Source of the DNA: Clostridia bacterium
GTDB taxonomy: Bacteria; Bacillota; Clostridia; TANB77; CAG-465
Assembly (NCBI GenBank): GCA_028692955.1
Contig: JAQUWH010000002.1
Location: 120,876-184,875 of the forward strand
Direction of reading: 5' to 3'
Length of the DNA: 64,000 nucleotides
The notes beneath the pieces were generated by a model. It did not search any database, was not told the origin of the DNA, and saw nothing but the letters and a program-made list of their open reading frames with translations. Made by a program: the position numbers and the translations under genes. Each line of letters begins with the position of its first letter. The first letter of the stretch is position 1. Shown here in pieces: positions 16,659 to 25,110 of this stretch.

Positions 16659-17612
16659 TTATATTAAATAGGCAATCACACAACAAATTGCTGTAACGCT
16701 CCAAAATATTAAAACAACTTTTGTTTCCTTCATACCACTTAATTCCATATGATGATGGAATGGTGCCATCTTAAATATTCTCTTTCCTTTTGTGATTTTA
16801 AAATATCCCACCTGAATGATAACAGATAAGGTATCAATAATACTAACAAGAGCAACAATAGCTAGATATAACGGCATCTTTAAGATAATAGCAATGGAAG
16901 CAACTGCCCCACCAAGTGCTAATGAGCCTATATCCCCCATGAATACTTTTGCTGGATGAAAATTAAATAATAGAAATCCAATACAAGTTCCAACAGAAGC
17001 AGCACCTAAAATAATCATTTCTGTATTTTGTTGTTTCACCGCAATAATGGTAAAAAAAGTCATGATAATGGCAACAACACCTGAAGCAAGACCGTCCAAA
17101 CCGTCCGTTAAGTTAATGGCATTACTAGTGGCAAGTAGTATAAATGCTGTAAATACAATAAATGCTCCAGTTGATAATGCCACTGGTTGATTAACAAATG
17201 GAATGATAATATCAGTTCCCATATGAAATACATTAATGTATAGTATTATAAATATTGCAGTTACAATAAATAGTCCAAGCATTTTTAACTTTGGTGATAA
17301 TCCCTTTGGATTTTTTAATACCAACTTTTTGTAATCATCAATAAATCCAATAATTCCAAAGCCTAATACTGCAACAATAGGAAGTATCAATACAGGGTTT
17401 TTAATAGCATGAATTGCAAGTATTGCAACTAGCACAATTACAATAATAATGCCACCCATTGTTGGTGTTCCATTCTTTTTTAAATGTGATTTTGGTCCAT
17501 CGTCTCTTACCACTTGGCCTATTTTTAATTTTTTAAGTTGTGGAACAACAATCATTCCTAGTAATATGGTAGCTACAAAAGCTACTAGCAAATTTAACGT
17601 TTGTGTATTCAT
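16659..17612 (-). CDS. mraY: MraY phospho-N-acetylmuramoyl-pentapeptide transferase
   Basis: MraY transfers phospho-MurNAc-pentapeptide to undecaprenyl phosphate, making lipid I. The 317-aa, ten-TM protein carries the family motifs: GPKSHLKKNGTPTMGG, FIDDYKK with the catalytic Asp pair, NAINLTDGLDGLASG, FNFHPAKVFMGDIGSLALGG and the HHH motif APFHHHMEL. GGAGAG precedes the ATG. It lies between murE and ftsW. Confidence 0.97.
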   Translation of the reverse strand: MNTQTLNLLVAFVATILLGMIVVPQLKKLKIGQVVRDDGPKSHLKKNGTPTMGGIIIVIVLVAILAIHAIKNPVLILPIVAVLGFGIIGFIDDYKKLVLKNPKGLSPKLKMLGLFIVTAIFIILYINVFHMGTDIIIPFVNQPVALSTGAFIVFTAFILLATSNAINLTDGLDGLASGVVAIIMTFFTIIAVKQQNTEMIILGAASVGTCIGFLLFNFHPAKVFMGDIGSLALGGAVASIAIILKMPLYLAIVALVSIIDTLSVIIQVGYFKITKGKRIFKMAPFHHHMELSGMKETKVVLIFWSVTAICCVIAYLI

Positions 17613-17632
17613 ATTTTCTCTCCTTGTCTTGC

Positions 17633-19102
17633 TTACTCTATATTCTTATCCGGCATCTTTTCAGCAATCTCTTTTACTACTTTTCGTTCATCAAAATCTA
17701 TTTTTCTTCCATTTTTTAATTCTTGATAAGTTTCATGTCCTTTTCCTGCAATAACCACAATATCACTTTTCCAAGCAATCTTCATGGCAAATGCAATTGC
17801 CTCTTTTCTGTTTTCTATAATTTTATATAATCCCTTTGTTGCCTTAACACCTTGTTCAATTTCACCCATTATAATAGCAGGATTTTCATTTCTTGGATTA
17901 TCGGTTGTAATAACAGTAAAGTCAGCAAGTCTTCCAGATATCTCACCCATCATAGGTCGTTTTTCTTTATCTCTATTACCTCCACAACCAAAGACACAAA
18001 TGATTCTACCTTTTGCATACTTTTTAACAGAAGTAAGAATTGCTTCTAAACTAGAGGGATTATGAGCATAATCTACGAGTACTGTAAATGTTTTTTGAAC
18101 ATCAATAATTTCACTTCTTCCTGGTACTTTTATATTAGCAAGTGCAAGTAAAATAGCATCCATCTGACATCCAAGCAAACTACAAGTACCAATCGCAGCA
18201 AGTGCATTATATACTGTAAATCTTCCTGGTATATTTATTACTACAGTTTCTAACATTTTATTGACATACATCTTAAATTCTACGTTATTATTATTAACTC
18301 TAACATCTGCTGCTGTTACATTAACAGCATTATCAAGTCCAAATGTAGCTGTTTTACATTGAATCATTTTAAGCAACCTTGGTGTATAAATATCATCTCC
18401 ATTGACAAGAGCAAAATCACACATTTCAAATAATTTTGACTTTGCCAATAGATAGTTTTCCATTGTTTCATGGAAATCTAAATGTTCTTGTGAGAGATTG
18501 GTAAATACTCCTATCTCGAAATGCAACCCATATACTCTATTTAACACTAGAGAATGAGAACTCACTTCCATAACAGCATATTCCATTTCAGCATCAACCA
18601 TATCTTTTAACAATTTTTGTAAGTCTAAACTTTCTGGTGATGTTCTACTAGATTCAATACAAACATTACCATATGTGTTATAAATAGTTCCAACCATACC
18701 AGCCCTTTTACCTGATGCATTTAAAATGTCTCGAATCATATGGGCAGTAGTAGTTTTTCCTTTTGTACCAGTAATCCCAATCAGCTTTAATTTTTTTGCT
18801 GGTTCATCATAATAATGCGCAGCAAGTATAGCAAGTGCTATTCTACTATCTTTTACTTTTATTACTGTAATATCAACTAGTTCTTTTACATTCAACTCAT
18901 CTTCTGTCACAATACAAATAGCACCATTTTTTATAGCTTCTTTAATATAATCGTTTCCATCTTCTTTATAGCCTTTGATTGCTACAAAAATATCATTTTG
19001 TGCTATCTTTTGTGAGTTATATTCTATTTTATTAATCTCAACATTCGTGTCCCCTATAATATCTTTATCCTTTAAGTTTTCAATTAAATATTGTAAAAGC
19101 AT
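17633..19102 (-). CDS. murE: MurE UDP-MurNAc-tripeptide synthetase, meso-DAP type
   Basis: This cytoplasmic ligase adds the third amino acid to UDP-MurNAc-L-Ala-D-Glu. The 489-aa protein has the ATP site GITGTKGKTTTAHM (~110), the substrate loop SSRTSPES, the carbamylated-Lys region and DNPRNE at 401-406. DNPR is the signature of meso-diaminopimelate-adding enzymes, so the wall is DAP-type. AGGAGG lies 8 bases before the ATG. It has its own promoter upstream. No murF or murD follows, unlike typical clusters. Confidence 0.95.
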   Translation of the reverse strand: MLLQYLIENLKDKDIIGDTNVEINKIEYNSQKIAQNDIFVAIKGYKEDGNDYIKEAIKNGAICIVTEDELNVKELVDITVIKVKDSRIALAILAAHYYDEPAKKLKLIGITGTKGKTTTAHMIRDILNASGKRAGMVGTIYNTYGNVCIESSRTSPESLDLQKLLKDMVDAEMEYAVMEVSSHSLVLNRVYGLHFEIGVFTNLSQEHLDFHETMENYLLAKSKLFEMCDFALVNGDDIYTPRLLKMIQCKTATFGLDNAVNVTAADVRVNNNNVEFKMYVNKMLETVVINIPGRFTVYNALAAIGTCSLLGCQMDAILLALANIKVPGRSEIIDVQKTFTVLVDYAHNPSSLEAILTSVKKYAKGRIICVFGCGGNRDKEKRPMMGEISGRLADFTVITTDNPRNENPAIIMGEIEQGVKATKGLYKIIENRKEAIAFAMKIAWKSDIVVIAGKGHETYQELKNGRKIDFDERKVVKEIAEKMPDKNIE

Positions 19103-19124
19103 AATGATAGCCTCCTCAAATTTC

Positions 19125-19165
19125 TGTATGTATAGTATTATATCATACTATACATACAATTGTAA
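19125..19165 (-). promoter_or_regulatory. murE promoter overlapped by a 14-bp inverted repeat
   Basis: Minus strand: TTACAA (19165-19160), a 17-base spacer, TATAAT (19142-19137). The -10 lies in the centre of a perfect 14-bp inverted repeat, TGTATGTATAGTAT (19125-19138) with ATACTATACATACA (19145-19158). No T-run follows the repeat, so it is more like an operator or mRNA hairpin than a terminator. Confidence 0.6.
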
Positions 19166-19178
19166 AATGCATAAATTT

Positions 19179-21356
19179 CTAAGGTAAGTCCGTCGTATCA
19201 ACGCACTTTATCGTAATGATAGAACCCTTTTCAATGACACTATCTGCCGCTGGGTCTTGACTAAGTACAAATCCAGAACCGACAATTCTTACATTAAATC
19301 CAGCAGCCCTTAATCTACTTACAGCCACATCTGAAGTTAATTTGTATAGTCCAGGAACACTTGATGTCTGTTTTGCTTCATCAGTTGTATATACTCTAAT
19401 AGTTGAACCATCCATTAGGGAAGCACCACTTTTTGGTATCTGATCTTTGATAACATCTTCATCTTTTAAAGTATTATCAGATGCAATTTTAAATCCTTGT
19501 TCTTCTATGATCTTTTTAGCTTCTGCCACTGTCTTTCCTACTACTCCAGGAATTACTTTTTCTTTAATTGCATTTTCTTGTAAATCATAATCTGGACTAA
19601 TATCTAAATATCTTAATGTTTCTTCCATGATAGAACCAACGATAGGAGCACATATAGTACCACCGCCGTGTCCTGCCTCTCCTTGAGGAGCATAGGCATT
19701 TACCATAACCACTATTTCTGGATTGCTAACAGGTGCAATACCTGCAAATCCTGCCATATATTTTTTGCTATCGCCTCTACCTTGCTCACCAGTAGCTGTC
19801 TTTCCGGCCACTCTATAACCATTGACAATGGCACCTTTACCTGTACCTTTAGCTACTGTATCTTCCAATGCACTTAATATACTATCAGCCGTTTCTTTTG
19901 ACATGATTTGTTTTAATACTTTTGATTGTGTTACTTTCTCATAGTTTCCACTACCACTCTTTACTTCTTTTACAATAAATGGAGAAACTAGATAACCACC
20001 ATTGGCAATCGCACAATAATTAACAGCACTTTGTAATGTGGTAATCGATATTGTCTGACCAAAAGAAGTAGTCGCTAAATCTACAGCCGTCATAGCAGCA
20101 GGATCATGCATGATTCCTGAAGCTTCACCTGGCAAATCAATACCTGTCTTTGAATCTAAATTAAATGCTTTTAAATATTCACAATACTTTTCTATTCCCA
20201 CTCTTTGTGATACCTGCATAAATACTGGGTTACAAGAGTTCATAATTCCTTCTCTTAAAGATTCAGAGCCATGTGCCCTTGGTGATCTCCAACATTTAAT
20301 CGTCCATCCACCTATTTTCATGCTACCTGAGCAACTAAACTCTCCTGCTTTATCTATTTGTGTAACGTTCTCTTCTAGGGCTGCTGTAGCAGTTACTACC
20401 TTAAAAGTAGATCCTGGCTCTGATACATTGGAGATTGTTTTGTTTCTCCACATATCATTTAAAGCAACATTTCTTTCTTCTTTTGATAATTCATCCCACT
20501 TTTGTTTTAGCTCATCTGTATTAGGGCTAAAAGGATCATTAGGATCATAAGTAGGAGCAGTAGCAAGAGCTAATACTTCACCCGTAGAAGGTCTCATCAC
20601 AACGGCCATTGAATATTCACATTGATTTTCTGTGTTTACTTTGTTTAAATATTTTTCAGTGATGGCTTGAATAGTGGCATCAATTGTAAGAACAATATCT
20701 TTACCGTCGATTGGTTCAATATATTGTTCATTCGTAAATGGTGTCTCCCTTCCTCTACCATCCGTACTACCTACGATTTTACCAGGAATTCCTGCCAAAT
20801 CATCTTCATAATACGCTTCTATTCCATTTAGACCTCTATCTGTCCCCACAAAGCCAAGCGCATGGGCTGCTAAAGTTCCATATGGATATATTCTTTTAGT
20901 ATCTTCGTCCACTCTTAATCCTGCTATGTTCTCTTTACTGATATATTCTAGTATTAATTTTGCTTTTTCTTCTGGTACTTTACTTGCAATCGTTTCGCTA
21001 GATGTCTTTTTATTTAATTTAACTAAAATATCTTCTTTTTCTAGTTCAAGTATTTCAGCAAGTTTTGTTGCCACTTCTTCTTTTTTATCCGAATCCATAC
21101 TTGTAGGAGTAACCGTAACAATATTAACTGAGACACTTTGAGCTAATACCTTTTCACCAGTCGAATCATAGATAGTGCCTCTTTTTGCCGCCACTTTTCT
21201 TTGTCTTGTTTGTTGATCATATGCCATTTGTGTATAATGCTCTGATTTAACAACTTGTATGTATACAAGCCTAGCCACTAGTACAAGAGCAACTGCAAGA
21301 CAGCAAATTAGCACTTTTATTATTCTTTTTTGATTTTTAAGACTCATATAAGCCAC
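19179..21356 (-). CDS. spoVD: SpoVD/FtsI-type penicillin-binding protein with two PASTA domains
   Basis: This is a class B PBP transpeptidase (725 aa) anchored by one N-terminal TM (KVLICCLAVALVLVARLVYI). The dimerisation domain begins with RGTIYDSTGEKVLAQS. Catalytic motifs are STFK (in EPGSTFKVVTA), SCN (in MNSCNPVF) and KTA in place of KTG (AGKTATGEQ), a variant I associate with clostridial SpoVD. Two C-terminal PASTA repeats (VIPGVVGKTVAEAKKIIEEQ; SVPGLYKLTSDVAVSRLRAA) point to SpoVD or a PASTA-type FtsI. The start is taken as GTG at 21356, 8 bases after GAGG; a GTG at 21365 overlaps that site. It may serve both division and spore cortex. Confidence 0.92.
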   Translation of the reverse strand: MAYMSLKNQKRIIKVLICCLAVALVLVARLVYIQVVKSEHYTQMAYDQQTRQRKVAAKRGTIYDSTGEKVLAQSVSVNIVTVTPTSMDSDKKEEVATKLAEILELEKEDILVKLNKKTSSETIASKVPEEKAKLILEYISKENIAGLRVDEDTKRIYPYGTLAAHALGFVGTDRGLNGIEAYYEDDLAGIPGKIVGSTDGRGRETPFTNEQYIEPIDGKDIVLTIDATIQAITEKYLNKVNTENQCEYSMAVVMRPSTGEVLALATAPTYDPNDPFSPNTDELKQKWDELSKEERNVALNDMWRNKTISNVSEPGSTFKVVTATAALEENVTQIDKAGEFSCSGSMKIGGWTIKCWRSPRAHGSESLREGIMNSCNPVFMQVSQRVGIEKYCEYLKAFNLDSKTGIDLPGEASGIMHDPAAMTAVDLATTSFGQTISITTLQSAVNYCAIANGGYLVSPFIVKEVKSGSGNYEKVTQSKVLKQIMSKETADSILSALEDTVAKGTGKGAIVNGYRVAGKTATGEQGRGDSKKYMAGFAGIAPVSNPEIVVMVNAYAPQGEAGHGGGTICAPIVGSIMEETLRYLDISPDYDLQENAIKEKVIPGVVGKTVAEAKKIIEEQGFKIASDNTLKDEDVIKDQIPKSGASLMDGSTIRVYTTDEAKQTSSVPGLYKLTSDVAVSRLRAAGFNVRIVGSGFVLSQDPAADSVIEKGSIITIKCVDTTDLP

Positions 21357-21384
21357 AAGTTTCACCTCTTACAATATTGATAAT

Positions 21385-21393
21385 ATTATAGCA
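21385..21393 (-). promoter_or_regulatory. Extended -10 promoter of spoVD
   Basis: Minus strand TGCTATAAT (21393-21385), about 30 bases before the GTG and just after a terminator-like hairpin. A weak -35 (TTGGTT) lies 17 bases upstream. Confidence 0.5.
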
Positions 21394-21407
21394 TAAAATG
21401 TTAAATA

Positions 21408-21461
21408 AACCAAGATAAAAATTTAAGTTCTAATACATAATACTTAAAATTTATCTTGGTT
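21408..21461 (-). terminator. Hairpin terminator between ftsL and spoVD
   Basis: AACCAAGATAAA pairs with TTTATCTTGGTT, and an inner TTTAAGT pairs with ACTTAAA. The T-tract on the minus strand is weak (TATTTAAC), so partial read-through is likely. Confidence 0.6.
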
Positions 21462-21475
21462 ATTCCAGCTTTTCA

Positions 21476-21982
21476 TTAAAATATGTTATTTATGAAATTT
21501 TTTATAGCATTCACTATATTATCCAGGAACGAATTTTCACTATTTGTCTCAACTGTTTGCATAGTATTTGATGTATCTACATATATAGTTTGATTTTTAT
21601 CTGGTTTTTGCATACCTAATTGTTGCTTTGCATATGCCTCAATTTTATTTAAATCTGTTTGTTGTTCTACATCTATTTTTGCATTTAATAATGCAGAGTC
21701 GGCAGTATCTAATTGTTTTTTTAATTCTTGACTTTCTAAATTTTTTTCACTAATCAAATTATATCGATAAGTAAGAACCATAACCATAGAAAAAGTGCAC
21801 AAAATAATAGCCACAGTGGAAAATCTTTTTTTAGTAACTTGCTTTGTAGCTTTATTTACTTTGTTTTTACCGTATCTTCTCTTAACATTTGACTTATTTT
21901 TTTTAGGTTCTGCTTGATACTCTCTTTTTGGAGCTGTAGAACCCATTTCATAGTCATATGCATAAGCGCTTCTATCGGCCAC
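21476..21982 (-). CDS. ftsL: FtsL-like septum protein
   Basis: This is a bitopic division protein of 168 aa: a basic cytoplasmic N-terminus, one TM (FSTVAIILCTFSMVMVLTY), a coiled coil (ISEKNLESQELKKQLDTADS) and the FtsL/DivIC end motif IEAYAKQQLGMQKPDKNQ. The start is GTG, 8 bases after GAGGTG. Position between rsmH and the PBP gene is typical of ftsL. Sequence similarity in this family is low, so the call rests on architecture and place. Confidence 0.85.
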   Translation of the reverse strand: MADRSAYAYDYEMGSTAPKREYQAEPKKNKSNVKRRYGKNKVNKATKQVTKKRFSTVAIILCTFSMVMVLTYRYNLISEKNLESQELKKQLDTADSALLNAKIDVEQQTDLNKIEAYAKQQLGMQKPDKNQTIYVDTSNTMQTVETNSENSFLDNIVNAIKNFINNIF

Positions 21983-22011
21983 TTCTTCATCACCTCAATT
22001 TTTATATGATT

Positions 22012-22950
22012 TTAACTTTTAACTTTTTCAAATATTCTAAGTTTAGCACTTCTTGCTCTAGGATTCTCTTTTAATTCTTCTTCACTAGATACAATTGGCT
22101 TTTTTGTCATTACTTTTCCATATGAGATATAATTACAAACACAAACAGGAAAGTTTTTAGGACATGTGCATCTTCCTTGCATCTCTTCATAGGCATGTTT
22201 TACAATTTTATCTTCTAATGAATGGAAAGTAATAATGCAAAGTCTTCCGTTATGATTCAAAGATTTTATGCTATCGCACACTGCTTGTTTTAATTTGGTT
22301 AATTCTTCATTTACTTCAATCCTAATTGCTTGAAAAACTCTTTTTGCAGGATGTTGTTTTTCATTTAAAGCTTTACCGGGCATACCCGATTTTATAATTT
22401 CAACTAATTCTAAAGTTGTTTCTATCTTTTTTTCTTGTCTTTTCATACAGATCTTCTTTGCTATGGATTTTGAATATCTTTCTTCTCCATAGTCAAAAAA
22501 AATTCTAGATAATTTTTCTTCATCATATTTGTTAACTACATCATATGCAGATATACTATCTTCTCTATTCATCCTCATATCAAGGTGGGCATCGTTCATA
22601 TAACTAAATCCCCTGTTTGCTTCATCAAGTTGATAAGAGGAAACTCCTAAATCAAGTAGTATACCATCTACTCCATCTATCTTAAGGTGTTTCAAAATTT
22701 CTAAAATATTGGCATGATTATCATGCACTTGTATAAAATTATCAAATTCTTTTAATTTAATACTTGCTGCTTTTAAAGCATCTTTATCTCTGTCGATTCC
22801 TATTAATGTTCCACTTGCGTTAAGGTTTCTTAGTATTTCATAAGAATGGCCTCCACCACCTAAAGTTCCATCCACATATATTCCATCTTTTTTTATATTT
22901 AAACCCTCTATACATTCTTCTAGAAGTACAGATTTATGTTTGAACTCCAT
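22012..22950 (-). CDS. rsmH: 16S rRNA (cytosine1402-N4)-methyltransferase RsmH
   Basis: RsmH (MraW) uses SAM to N4-methylate C1402 of 16S rRNA in the decoding centre. The 312-aa protein has the SAM motif VDGTLGGGGHSYEIL, the acidic loop GIDRD, the LLDLGVSSYQLDEANRGFSY block and FHSLEDKIVK, and its length is normal. GGAG precedes the ATG. It follows mraZ after a 220-base leader filled with a repeat array. Confidence 0.97.
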   Translation of the reverse strand: MEFKHKSVLLEECIEGLNIKKDGIYVDGTLGGGGHSYEILRNLNASGTLIGIDRDKDALKAASIKLKEFDNFIQVHDNHANILEILKHLKIDGVDGILLDLGVSSYQLDEANRGFSYMNDAHLDMRMNREDSISAYDVVNKYDEEKLSRIFFDYGEERYSKSIAKKICMKRQEKKIETTLELVEIIKSGMPGKALNEKQHPAKRVFQAIRIEVNEELTKLKQAVCDSIKSLNHNGRLCIITFHSLEDKIVKHAYEEMQGRCTCPKNFPVCVCNYISYGKVMTKKPIVSSEEELKENPRARSAKLRIFEKVKS

Positions 22951-22980
22951 ATTTTCTCCATTAAATTAAATTTTAAATTT

Positions 22981-23159
22981 TTATCTTTTGTTTATTACTT
23001 ATTTTATCTTTTGTTCATGTTATTTTTTTCTTTTGTACTATATACTAAAACTTATCGTTTGTATAACTAAATATTTTTCCTTTGTTTTAGCCTCTAGGCT
23101 AGTTATCTTTTGTTAATCATTCTTTTATCTTTTGTTTATTTTTAATTTTCATCTTTTGT
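22981..23159 (-). repeat. Eight-copy ACAAAAGATAA array between mraZ and rsmH
   Basis: Read on the minus strand, ACAAAAGATAA or a one- to two-mismatch variant occurs eight times. On the plus strand the copies start at 22981, 23004, 23026, 23052, 23075, 23103, 23125 and 23149. Spacing is 22-28 bases, about two helical turns. A small palindrome, AGCCTCTAGGCT (23089-23100), lies between copies 5 and 6. The array fills the whole non-coding space and would be in the mRNA leader of rsmH. Confidence 0.75.
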
Positions 23160-23167
23160 CTCTATAT

Positions 23168-23599
23168 CTAAATGCCTAAATCAGACATTTGACTAGCGAT
23201 TTCATCCAAATCCATATTTTCAGGACTTGTGTAATTGTCCCACTTTTCTTTATCCCAAATTTCAACTCTCGTTGAAACACCGATGATATATACATCTTTT
23301 GAAAGAGAAGCATATTCACGAAGATTCTGTGGAATGTTAATTCTTCCTTGCTTATCTATTTCGCATTCAGTGGCACCTGAAAAGAAGAATCTTATAAAAT
23401 TTCTGGCATTGATATTGGTAAGAGGTAAATTTTTTAATTTATCTTCAAATGTTTTCCATTCTTCTTTAGAATAAGCGAACAAACAATTATCTAGGCCTTT
23501 TGTTACGATAAAGGTATGTCCCAAGTCATCTCTAAACTTTGCTGGAACACTTATTCTACCTTTTGTATCTAAATTATGATTATATTCGCCAAGTAACAT
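23168..23599 (-). CDS. mraZ: Transcriptional regulator MraZ
   Basis: MraZ is an AbrB-fold DNA-binding ring that represses the dcw cluster in other bacteria. The 143-aa protein has two tandem SpoVT/AbrB-like halves with the [13 protein letters not shown] and [16 protein letters not shown] motifs. The ATG at 23599 gives the standard length and is preceded by AGGTGG; an upstream ATG at 23647 would translate the MraZ boxes and is rejected. Confidence 0.96.
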   Translation of the reverse strand: MLLGEYNHNLDTKGRISVPAKFRDDLGHTFIVTKGLDNCLFAYSKEEWKTFEDKLKNLPLTNINARNFIRFFFSGATECEIDKQGRINIPQNLREYASLSKDVYIIGVSTRVEIWDKEKWDNYTSPENMDLDEIASQMSDLGI

Positions 23600-23621
23600 T
23601 TGAAAATCACCACCTTTTTTA

Positions 23622-23656
23622 TACCACTTTCTACCACTTTGTACCACTTGATTATA
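23622..23656 (-). promoter_or_regulatory. mraZ promoter -10 and three MraZ boxes
   Basis: Minus strand: TATAAT at 23656-23651, followed at once by three copies of AAGTGGTA with a 10-base period (23650-23622). This matches the direct-repeat AAAGTGG operators described for MraZ and implies autorepression. No clear -35 is seen. Confidence 0.8.
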
Positions 23657-23674
23657 ATTTTAGTACATTATTTA

Positions 23675-23724
23675 GGAAAAATCAATACTTTTTTGAAAAA
23701 ATGTTAAAAAAGTATTGATTTTCC
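23675..23724. repeat. Long inverted repeat upstream of mraZ
   Basis: GGAAAAATCAATACTTTTTT (23675-23694) pairs almost perfectly with AAAAAAGTATTGATTTTCC (23706-23724) around an 11-base loop. The T/A tracts are inside the stem and neither flank is T-rich, so it is not a classic terminator. Confidence 0.7.
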
Positions 23725-23790
23725 TCCATTAATTTTTGTGTAGCTACTTTTTTTGTTTTTTATAACATCTATAAGCTTGAAAAGAAACAC

Positions 23791-23820
23791 AAAAAAAGAA
23801 TTCGATTTGAATTCTTTTTA
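23791..23820 (-). terminator. Terminator of nifS
   Basis: AAAAAGAATTC pairs with GAATTCTTTTT around GATTT, followed by a T-run on the minus strand. It overlaps the nifS stop codon. Confidence 0.85.
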
Positions 23821-24996
23821 ATTATTATAACGACATCTGCATTGATTTCTTGATTCTAATCTTAACTTTCGTATAATCATAATTAGCGTATCTGCTATAT
23901 AATCAATATCATTTATTGTATTGGCATCTCCAAATGTAAATCTTAATGAACTATTTGCCATATTTTCTGATAATCCCATTGCCGTTAATACGTGTGATGG
24001 CGTTACACTTGATGTGTTACAGGCACTTCCACTAGAAGCGCATATATTATACATATCAAGCATTAATAACATAGTTTGCGAATCGATGCCCTCTATTTGT
24101 AAATTAACGTTTCCAGGTAGTCTATTATTTAAATCACCATTGATTCTAACCCCTTGTATTCCATTTTTTAATCTATTAATGAAATGATTTCTAAAATAAA
24201 GTAATTTTTCATTATACCATTCTATATTGCTTACTGAAAGCTCAATTGCTTTTCCAAGTCCAACAATTCCGGCTACATTTTCAGTGCCAGCTCGTTTTGA
24301 CTTTTCTTGATGACCACCAAATATCAAATTATCAAATTCTATTCCTCTTTTGATATATGCTGCCCCTACTCCTTTTGGTCCATAGAACTTATGAGCTGAT
24401 AATGATAACGCATCTATATTTAACTTTATCACATCTATATCAATATTTCCGATTGCTTGAACAGCATCCGTATGAAATAATATTTTGTGTTCTTTTGCTA
24501 TATTACCAATTTCTTCAATAGGCTCTATTGTACCAACCTCATTATTAGCAAACATAATACTAATTAATATAGTATCTTCTCTAATACTATTAATTAGTTC
24601 ATTACTGTCAATCATACCTTTTTCATTTACATTTAGGTAAGTAACGTCAAATCCTTCCTTTTCCAAATTAGCACATGTATTTAAAACTGCTAAATGTTCA
24701 ATCTTTGTTGTTATAATATGCTTTCCTTTATATTTGTTGGCCCTTGCGATACCAGATATAATCATATTATCAGCTTCACTACCGCCAGCAGTAAAATATA
24801 TTTCATCACTTCTAGCTCCTATTGCAGTTGCGACCTTACATCTTGCTTTATCAATGGCAGATTTTGATGTTCGTCCAATTAAATAACCAGAAGAAGCATT
24901 GCCAAATTTATTGCTAAAATATGGTAACATTTCCCTTAATACTTCCTCTTTCACAAAGGTAGTAGCACTATGATCTGCATATATTATTCTATCCAT
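23818..24996 (-). CDS. nifS: Cysteine desulfurase (NifS/IscS family)
   Basis: This PLP enzyme takes sulfur from cysteine for Fe-S clusters or thiolated tRNA. The 392-aa protein has the PLP Lys in SLSAHKFYGPKG, the catalytic Cys in the SSGSACNTSS loop and TAGGSEADNM near the cofactor phosphate. Length is normal for the NifS type. GGTG precedes the ATG. No iscU or thiI gene is adjacent, so the acceptor is unknown. A terminator follows. Confidence 0.93.
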   Translation of the reverse strand: MDRIIYADHSATTFVKEEVLREMLPYFSNKFGNASSGYLIGRTSKSAIDKARCKVATAIGARSDEIYFTAGGSEADNMIISGIARANKYKGKHIITTKIEHLAVLNTCANLEKEGFDVTYLNVNEKGMIDSNELINSIREDTILISIMFANNEVGTIEPIEEIGNIAKEHKILFHTDAVQAIGNIDIDVIKLNIDALSLSAHKFYGPKGVGAAYIKRGIEFDNLIFGGHQEKSKRAGTENVAGIVGLGKAIELSVSNIEWYNEKLLYFRNHFINRLKNGIQGVRINGDLNNRLPGNVNLQIEGIDSQTMLLMLDMYNICASSGSACNTSSVTPSHVLTAMGLSENMANSSLRFTFGDANTINDIDYIADTLIMIIRKLRLESRNQCRCRYNN

Positions 24997-25061
24997 TTTG
25001 CACCTCTTTTCATAACTATATATGATAGTTTATGATTTTTTTGATGTTTATGTTATTTATA

Positions 25062-25104
25062 TATAGAAAAATAGTAAACTAGTGATACACTAATTTACTA
25101 TTTC
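25062..25104 (-). terminator. Terminator of ileS
   Basis: AATAGTAAACTAGTG (25070-25084) pairs with CACTAATTTACTATT (25088-25102), one mismatch. TTTTC follows on the minus strand. Confidence 0.7.
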
Positions 25105-25110
25105 TATTTT

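Noticed and set aside
22981..23159. CRISPR array
   Set aside because: Repeats are only 11 bases with AT-rich 11-17 base gaps and vary between copies; no leader or cas genes.
23600..23647. N-terminal extension of MraZ
   Set aside because: It would translate the MraZ boxes; the start at 23599 gives the standard 143 aa.
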